From Bisporella sp. PMI_857 (taxonomy: Eukaryota > Ascomycota > Leotiomycetes > Helotiales > Helotiaceae), in the NCBI GenBank assembly GCA_021307315.1, contig JAJSPD010000017.1, forward strand, positions 496,001 through 560,000: a DNA stretch of 64,000 bases, read 5' to 3'. A program made the position numbers and the translations under genes. Position 1 is the first letter of the stretch. Each line of letters opens with the position of its first letter. The notes below the pieces were generated by a model. It ran no database searches. It was not told where the DNA came from and saw only the letters and a list, made by a program, of their open reading frames with translations. Positions 57,201-64,000 of this stretch are shown in pieces.

Positions 57201-58878
57201 ATAGTCATCAGGTAGTGTGGGATACAGATCCTCATTCCATGATACAATATCGGATTCCTATGATATACATCCGATTCCGTGATTTCTTGGCTTATCACAG
57301 AAGTAAGAACTGATCAGAAGCATACAGGAGCCTGAAATGCAGCCTTAACGGTAATATGGGAAGATCTCATCATCAAAAAGCAACCCTTGGTGCTGGGTAA
57401 TCACTGATTCATTTACAAGGGATTCTATTTCCTCTACACGCCACCGAGTTGGTGAATGTGTATAGGCCGAAGAAAAGGCCGTTGCACAGTGCTTCAAAGG
57501 GCATACATATTAGCATTATCCGAACCCTTTGCGTGATTTTGAGCGTAAGAGAGAAGCAAACTCGCCATTCTCCCTGGCCTTCATCTGCTTGAGGTTGTTC
57601 CCATGCGCCTGCGCATACGCAAATGCACAGCACCCGGCCAAATGACCAACCCCAAATATTCAGCACGTCCAAGACACTTTGCACAACTGAGGACGCTCCA
57701 TTCCGGGGAGGTGCAGAAGAGTTTCCTGGCGTTGTCGGTGCCGGTATTACCCTCAATTCTCCTGACGGATGCTGAGTGCAAGGAGTTATGGGAGGGCGGG
57801 TTTCCTAGTGATGGGGAGAGGGAACTAGATAGCAGCGATAATAGGGGCTCTAGTTTAGACATGTTGGATAGGGTGGCCGCGCTTGTTAAGATACTGTGTT
57901 AGATGAAGGGGTGCTTGTATTGCAATAACTGGACGGTCCGAAGCTATGGTTTATATATATACCTGTCCAGCATTCAGTACTATTCTTTCCTGTCCGGCAT
58001 GATCAACAGAAGGAGGGTTTTTGAAGATCCTTGTCTGCTGCCAGGCAGTATACCTCAAAGGTTGTCGTAACCGAACTCGATTACCATTTTGCTATCAGTT
58101 TTGCCTCAAGGCCTTGCCGACCAAAGGTTTATATCATCAGACGTTCTTTGCATTGTCTCATGCCCAACGCTTGAAGGTCGAATATAGATTAAATTAAGTG
58201 CCGTGCCGAAAGATGATGTCTGCAGCTGCGGCTTCCCTCTTCCTGTATGTTCCTGGACCTGAATCTTAATGTCCTTGTGAGCGTGTAATGAGGTAATATA
58301 GCTGTCCTATCACCGGTGGTATATGTCCTACTACTTACATAAGTGGTGAAGACCTGGGTCGTACCGTTTCCCAGCAGTCCTTGTTCGAGTGACCCCGCGC
58401 AATGGAAGCATCTTCCTGCTTCTGCCGCAGCGAATGCCATTTCTACATATTGGCTGTATCCTGCTACAAAAGTACTGGCTTCCTGTGGCATCTACACGCA
58501 TGACCAGCCCTTCTTGGTGGCCTACCTTAACACCATCTGCTGGTAAGGTTGATTGCAGACATTTAGTAAGCCCGTTTAGTGAAAGGATTGCTCAGAAGAG
58601 AAATTGAGAGCTGACGCAATTGGGTTCCAGGAAGTTGGTGGACATCAGGACAAGAGAAGACCGTCGAGACCAGCGGCGTGGAACTGGTCCTTCTGTTTGT
58701 ACCTCACAAGAATCGCTGGCAACCTAGAACGTAAACTCAAATGAAAGAAGGAGACTTGCTGGCTTCTCAAAGGTCATAAGTCTTGGTATCGATCTTCCGG
58801 CCTAATTTGCAGAGAATAGAATATACCTATCAAAAGTCTTGAGTTAGCCATTTTTCGCGAGCCTGAAGAATATTTTTA

Positions 58879-58896
58879 ATATATATATATATATAT
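58879..58896. repeat. (AT)9 microsatellite
   Basis: Nine AT dinucleotides within an AT-rich stretch. Confidence 0.9.
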
Positions 58897-60126
58897 TCAA
58901 AAGGTAATATTTCCTACTAGCTACTCTCCTTACCCAACTCAACGGGACGATAAGATGTCAAAAGACATTTTCTGACTGAGGACCTGAATATGCTTCGTAG
59001 CAAGCTTTCCCAATCCGTATCATAGGTATTCCTCTTCGTATATCCTTCATTCTCGTCGACGCCCAGAACTACTTGGTAGGAGTCACCATTTCTCATTATC
59101 GCCTCCCGCTGATTTCTAGGGCCAGTCTATAACGACGAAACCGAAGACTTGGAGGTGGTGGATGGCTGATGCGCACAGGGGTTATTGGAATATTGCTTAG
59201 ATTGATCAGGTGCTTCAGCTAACGCAAGCCTATTTCTCACAAACGGGGATTCTTGGGCAACGGCAGGGCGGCTAAGCGGACTGGGATGTGGGCGTAATAT
59301 GATTAGGGAGTGGCTGTCAGTCTTATTTGACTTTTTTGGCGTTGAAGCGTCAAGTGTGATGTGTAGCAATCCCGGATGGATCAAGTACACCGAGGCATCA
59401 GCCATTTCGATATGTACAAGGTGTGGGCAGTTCAAAGGATCGTAGATACTTGGCTGAGTGGCCTCGTCAAGAACAAGCAAAATCCAGAGTTTCAAAGAGG
59501 TCCTTGTAGCGTGGAATGGTATATGGAAGCATCATTCGTTTTCGTGTGTAGATGCTTTTATATGAACAGGCAAACATGTTCAATACCGCAATACCTCACT
59601 TCGCTAAATCTAACGCGAAACGGCGCATCAGTTCTGATTGTCCTGGTGCAAGTTAACTCGCTTCTTTGCCTGCTGAGCTCACGGGACTTGCAACTCCAAT
59701 AGCAATCTATGAAGAAAGGCTGCTAGGCAGACACATCGTGTAGGCCTCAAAATTGCTGGGACAGCTTGAACCACTGATTCTTCTAATTTAACTTGTCAAG
59801 GGTGCGGAAGGCAGCTGCCAGGAATCCTTGTGGGAGTTTCAACCAACACCTGTTATTCACAGAAGGATTAGAAATGTTATGAAATGAAGAGAATAGATTG
59901 TATGAAGTTCCCATTATTGTATTTTGTTATCTAGTCGTTGGGAAGGATAGTGTTCAGCTTCGAATTGCTAACTTCGAGGTCCTTGGTGGCTAGAAATCTA
60001 ATATTGTGCCAAAAGGAACCTACGGCAATATGGCGCCGGCATAAGACTTTCCTCCGCATTGTGGTTGTCCTCTGCCCAACTGATGGCTGAGCGTTGATTG
60101 ACTTTGTGGCGTTAACGTGATTGCCT

Positions 60127-61066
60127 TCACATCTCGCCGCAATTGCTGATAACAACGTCCATATTTGGCACATCTTTGCCCCGATAGCCGGTCTTGGTCT
60201 GCTCCATCTTACGGACGACGTCCATGCCATCGTAGACCTTACCAAACACGACGTGCTTCCCGTCGAGAAATGGTGTGGCTACCGTGGTGATGAAGAATTG
60301 CGAACCATTTCCGTTCGGGCCTGCGTTCTATTCAAAGTGTCAGTACCACGTCTCCAAGGAAGAGAACATGAGGGATGCGAGAATTGATAGAACGTTCTGT
60401 GTCACTGGATCACAAACACAGCGCTCCTTATGCCAAAGTACAAGCTTCGATAAAAAAAATACTTGCCGCCATGGAGAGCAGCCCCGGTTCGGAATGCTTT
60501 ATCTCAAAGTTCTCGTCCGCAAATTGCTTCGTGCCATAGATGCATGTTGAGCCGGTTCCATCTCCATTCAAGAAGTCTCCTCCTTGGCACATGAAATCTT
60601 TGATCTACAAAGCCTGTCAGCTATGTCCATGGCAAGATGCGGGGGGGTATCATACGATGCGGTGGAACTTGCTGTTCTTGTAACCTTGCGGCCTTCCCAG
60701 GTGGTTTTTCGTTTCGCCAGTACAGAACTGTCGGAAGTTCTCTGCAGTTTTGGGCACCACATTTGCGAAGAGCTCAAACTGTATTCGTCCAAGCGGTTCA
60801 CCTATTGATATTAGCCACAAGCTGCTATTCAGAATTGACTTTCAAGCTGAAAACAGTTCTGATATCACGTGAAATGAAAGCAAACTTTGATGTATCAGAG
60901 CCTCAAGATTAACTTTGAACTCGAGGCTCAGACATCCTGACTAACCTCCAAGAGTGATATCGAAGAAGACGCTGGCAAATCAAATTAGTGAATGTGTACG
61001 CGTGATGCGCAGGAGGAGACTCTGGTACAGTGGATTTCCCGATGGTGGGAGCTGCGTGGGAGGCAT
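60127..61066 (-). CDS. Cyclophilin H-type peptidyl-prolyl isomerase (CYP3-like)
   Basis: Five exons (61066-61029, 60971-60946, 60801-60656, 60604-60467, 60327-60127) give 182 residues, close to human PPIH (177). Starts [18 protein letters not shown]. Family motifs: [15 protein letters not shown], the catalytic FHR (F67-R69), QGGD (77-80), [19 protein letters not shown] across the last junction, [11 protein letters not shown], and the end VVISNCGEM, which is the H-type ending. H-type cyclophilins associate with the U4/U6.U5 tri-snRNP and fold proline-containing loops. The last intron (60466-60328) has a GC donor (GCG|GCAAGT); no GT donor keeps the frame. The position equal to Trp121 of cyclophilin A is Phe136 here, which may weaken cyclosporin binding. 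Confidence 0.92.
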
Positions 61067-63128
61067 TTTGGGCAACTCAAAAGCAGACACACACGACCAC
61101 CCTGGTAGATGCGGAAGTGAGGAGATCCTTGGGTGGAGGGGTTCACGGATTCTGGTTTTCGGAGTTAAGGGCTTAAGTGGCCGCGTATACTGTAAGTCGA
61201 CGTTGGGTGATTTGGAAGGCTGTGCAAAAGCTTGATGACGCTGTCAAAACTACCCGTCCTTACTGTAGGTGGTGCGCTTGAGGTCTGGCGGGGGGGGGGA
61301 ACAATGTAGTCAAATGGGATGTCAAGATGTGCGATGGGGTGATCAACGACGATTGTAGCATATTGGTGGGGAGTCTCCACGCTATTGCTCGGCGATTGCT
61401 GGGCTATTGCTAGGCAAGTAGTGTCAGACGCTGGGGGTCGAGATGCACATACATGTAAGGATGTTTGTGAGATCTTTACTTGACGACACAGTACTGCAAG
61501 TACCGTTCCTATATGACGCTTCGACAAGGGACCGCGTCATTCCTATCACTCTCAATTGAACATTGTAAGGGATACGCATTTGTTCAACATAGAAAGCATC
61601 TAGCAAAAAGGCAAGGCACTGGCTGCAAGCGAGCGATCGAGGGAGATCCCCAAGAAACACATCTTTTCCCTTGACAGAGAGCCGCAAGTCTGGAGGCAGA
61701 TGGAGCAGTGATGTCAGGGTCGAGTTGAAACTCAGAGTCTGCTGTCGCAGCTGGAGTCGTTACAAAAGGTGCATGGACCACGGAAAAATATATGTCCAGC
61801 TTCAAAGTGGAAAAGACTACGTACTTTGTATGTGCCAGCTTTGAAACTAAGTCGGTGCGATGGGTATCACCGAGACATGTTTATATTCGGTTTATCTTCC
61901 TTCCTTCCTTCGCTTCTGGAAGAAACAATAATATCATGGGAGGAGGAGATAGATGAAGTAAATTGACCCGTGACCTCCTTGATTCATTAAACAGGGAAAT
62001 AATTGTGGCGGAGAAAGCCTCTGTTTTCTGAGTAGTATTCCAAATCATCACGACCGGAGATACAAGATGACGGGGATGGCCTCCTCATGAGCGTAGAGTT
62101 TACGAGCAAGAGCAAGAGGCTGTCGTCGCCATGTCTAGATCAAAGATTACTTAAAACGACCGCTATACTACATATCAAATGCAAAAAAATCCAGTCTATT
62201 CTCCCTCCTACAAGACTTTTAGTACGAGTTCGAGAGGTTTAGTGGGGCGCCAAGTATCAGTCACTGGCCTCAAACAATACAGCTTCCTGAATCCTAATCC
62301 CATCATCCACTTCCACGGCCACGACTTTGCCGACCCTCCCGTGCGCGTTAGGCCAAAGGGGGGCAGCAAACTGACAAAACCGGGAAGCTGCTGCTACAGT
62401 GCAGGACAGTAAACGAGGTTGCACATTCACTACTACTACTAATACTACTGTACCCCAAGGCCTAGCCCCAGCCCCAGCCCCAGCCTAGCCCTAAGCCTAA
62501 GCCTAAGCCTAAGCTTGAGCCTAAAGCCCAAAGCCATCTACTCCGCCTTCCCTTGAGCAAACACCAAACTTTCCTTTCCCATGGTAAACGTTAAAAGTAT
62601 TAACCTGACTGCGACAATACCACCATCAAAAGTCAGTTTCGCAAACATCTGATTGCAAACAGCCTTCAGCTACTCTGCTCTTTTGAATCTTCCGAAACCA
62701 GAGATTTGTTTGCGGGTTATCAACAGGGTCCTTCCCCATTTCCAGCCTTCCCAAGAGGACGGCGATAGCCCCCCCGACGGCTTGCTCGCCCGCTAAAACT
62801 ACTACCACCTGAGACCACCCCAATACCAAACCTTCTGTTCCCGTCAACAAAGAAAAATCTGGGCCCTGCACTCTGGACACTGCACCACATCACCACACAT
62901 AGCATACCTTTTCTTCTGGATGGAGGAAAGCGAATCCAAAGGCTTGATATAATCCCCCGTTCCACTGAACGTGGAGAGCGCACCAGGTCGACCATCAAGA
63001 AAGGCAATTCATTGCGGTCGGTTGTTCCCTCTGCCACGCCAGGATTGATTTCCCTAGTAAACTCGGCACGTCCGTTCGCCTGTTTGTATTACGCCGCATC
63101 TCCGCATTTTGATTTGATCGTCGAAGTC
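61067..63128. other. 2.1-kb spacer upstream of both the cyclophilin and RING genes
   Basis: It contains two outward-facing promoters. A minus-strand frame of about 100 codons at 61424-61735, after possible acceptors, is not recognisable. Short-unit repeats occur at 62430-62452 (ACT-rich triplets) and 62461-62535. The 500 bp before 63129 is C-rich on the plus strand, as in many fungal 5' leaders. Confidence 0.5.
62461..62535 (+). repeat. Hexanucleotide repeat block, (CCCCAG)n then (CCTAAG)n
   Basis: About three copies of agcccc are followed by four of cctaag and degenerate copies. The unit order differs from the CCCTAA telomere repeat. Confidence 0.8.
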
Positions 63129-64000
63129 ATGCCCTTTGTCCATCAAATCATTCAGACACTGTACTCTGTCCAGCTCGATAAACGGAATCTGGGGACTGGC
63201 ACCTCCTCTCCTTCACCGACCGCAGTTTTGCAGACGACCTCGCCGTCACCCACGCAGACGATGGCACAACAGAATAATGGGGGCGGCACCAGCTCACCCC
63301 TTCTCTTCTTCGTAGCATTAGGGTTCGGGGTGGTCTTCACCAATTTATGGTAAGCTGGAATTGATGTGCGATTTGAGGGTGACCGACTAATAGTTGGTGC
63401 AAAAGGATTATCGTGGGAGTCAAGTACTGCTTTCGTTACAATGCTCGGAATCGAGCGATTCGAAATGGCGAAGACCCCGATCCCATCGGGTTGGAGAATA
63501 TGCCAGCACGGCCCCATCGGCGGCGGAGAGAAAAGAAACTGATGACAATGGATGAGGTCAATGAGCGATTCCCATTGATCAAGTATAAAAATTGGGTGAT
63601 GAGTCGTGCCAGCGAGGGGTTGCCAACCGCGGGCGGCGTGACTGCACCACCTAGTCGTACACCCAGTGTGAGAAATGCTGAGGGGACGACACCATCGCAG
63701 CAAGCCACAAGGACTTCTGTTGATACTCGGCCCGAGACTGGGATGTCCAAGGAAGCTACATCGGCTCATCCTGTTGGAGACTCCAAAGGCCCTGCAGAAA
63801 CGCCTGTGGAGAAAGGAGCTCCCGAGGAGTCAAATCACCTACAGCAAGTGCAAACGACTGCAAGCACGGTCGATAAGCACGGCACCAGAACTAGCGAGGA
63901 CGACGAAGATGAGGATGATGATCACATTCATACGGCGGTGCCACCTGAGCTGCTCACGAATCCAGGAGATGCCTGTGCGATTTGTATAGATACGCTAGAA
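63129..64000 (+). CDS. Membrane RING-finger E3 ubiquitin ligase, N-terminal part; 3' end outside window
   Basis: Exon 1 63129-63349 and exon 2 from 63406 (56-bp intron with a gactaat branch) run open to the window edge. A Ser/Thr/Pro-rich N terminus precedes a membrane segment, SPLLFFVALGFGVVFTNLW, completed across the junction as IIVGVKYCFRY. The cytosolic part has RPHRRRREKKLMTMDEVNER, a long disordered linker, an acidic stretch and the block HIHTAVPPELL. The RING-H2 finger begins right at the edge with CAICIDTLE. One-span RING-H2 proteins of this layout are fungal membrane E3 ligases; the substrate is unknown. The start could instead be the later in-frame ATG (MAQQNNGG), which matches relatives I recall. 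In-frame codons upstream of 63129 contain no ATG. Confidence 0.88.

Larger units (their letters stand above)
53814..60126. other. 6.3-kb gene-poor region with low-complexity DNA and ambiguous frames
   Basis: This is the longest stretch without a supported gene. It holds a T10...A26 homopolymer pair (54200-54238), G- and C-runs near 54380-54570, and an (AT)9 microsatellite (58879-58896). Weak coding hints are a minus-strand Cys-containing frame at about 56348-56660 and overlapping two-strand frames at about 58340-58560. None could be assembled into a convincing gene. Confidence 0.5.

Noticed and set aside
62461..62535. Telomere-like repeat
   Set aside because: The units are CCCCAG and CCTAAG, not CCCTAA, there are few copies, and single-copy genes lie on both sides.

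Overview
The window looks like nuclear DNA of a filamentous ascomycete (Pezizomycotina). A Leotiomycetes-like fungus is my best guess, but I cannot prove the class from sequence alone. The reasons are the gene content (CFT1, YTH1, RTC1, XLF/Nej1, DUF1776, DUF7918, the fungal LMBD1 form, GH64 and GH18 enzymes), monocistronic genes on both strands, and short introns of 44-260 bp, mostly 44-70 bp, many with a recognisable CTAAC/CTGAC/ACTAAT branch site. Several genes had to be reassembled from exons. Frame continuity across every junction and agreement with the expected family sequence were the tests.

Left edge (1-5.8 kb): the C-terminal half of a STAND/NLR-type protein made of nearly identical 42-residue TPR units, whose array ends in a frame-shifting deletion. 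An AT-rich spacer follows, then a mitochondrial BAX-inhibitor/GHITM-like gene (minus) and 2.2 kb without a supported gene.

5.8-20 kb: a protein with two cyclic-nucleotide-binding domains, an F-box and LRRs; a DUF7918 gene divergent from the splicing factor cactin; a forkhead transcription factor; a predicted three-exon gene of unknown family; and AT-rich spacer.

20-30 kb: XLF/Nej1 (NHEJ repair) convergent with RTC1 (SEA complex/TORC1 control); DUF1776 (Ysc83-like) divergent from RTC1 and convergent with YTH1 (CPSF30).

30-46.4 kb: a decayed stretch; a GH18 chitinase without signal peptide; a GH64 glucanase-like protein; a secreted type-B carboxylesterase; and a divergent pair, the LMBD1-like cobalamin transporter and CFT1 (CPSF160).

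46.4-64 kb: gene-poor. It holds a multi-exon membrane-protein pseudogene with frame breaks and internal stops, a secreted histidine-brace (LPMO-like, DUF7492-type) protein, 6.3 kb of low-complexity or ambiguous DNA, an H-type (CYP3) cyclophilin, and the 5' part of a membrane RING E3 ligase cut by the right edge.

Themes: pre-mRNA processing is well represented (cactin, cyclophilin H, YTH1, CFT1), as are cell-wall or carbohydrate-active secreted proteins (GH18, GH64, esterase, LPMO-like). Nothing forms an operon or an obvious biosynthetic cluster. The least conventional items are the homogenised NLR-type repeat array, the cNMP-F-box-LRR protein with both phosphate-binding cassettes apparently intact, the GH64 protein with a myristoylation-type N terminus, and two GC-AG introns.
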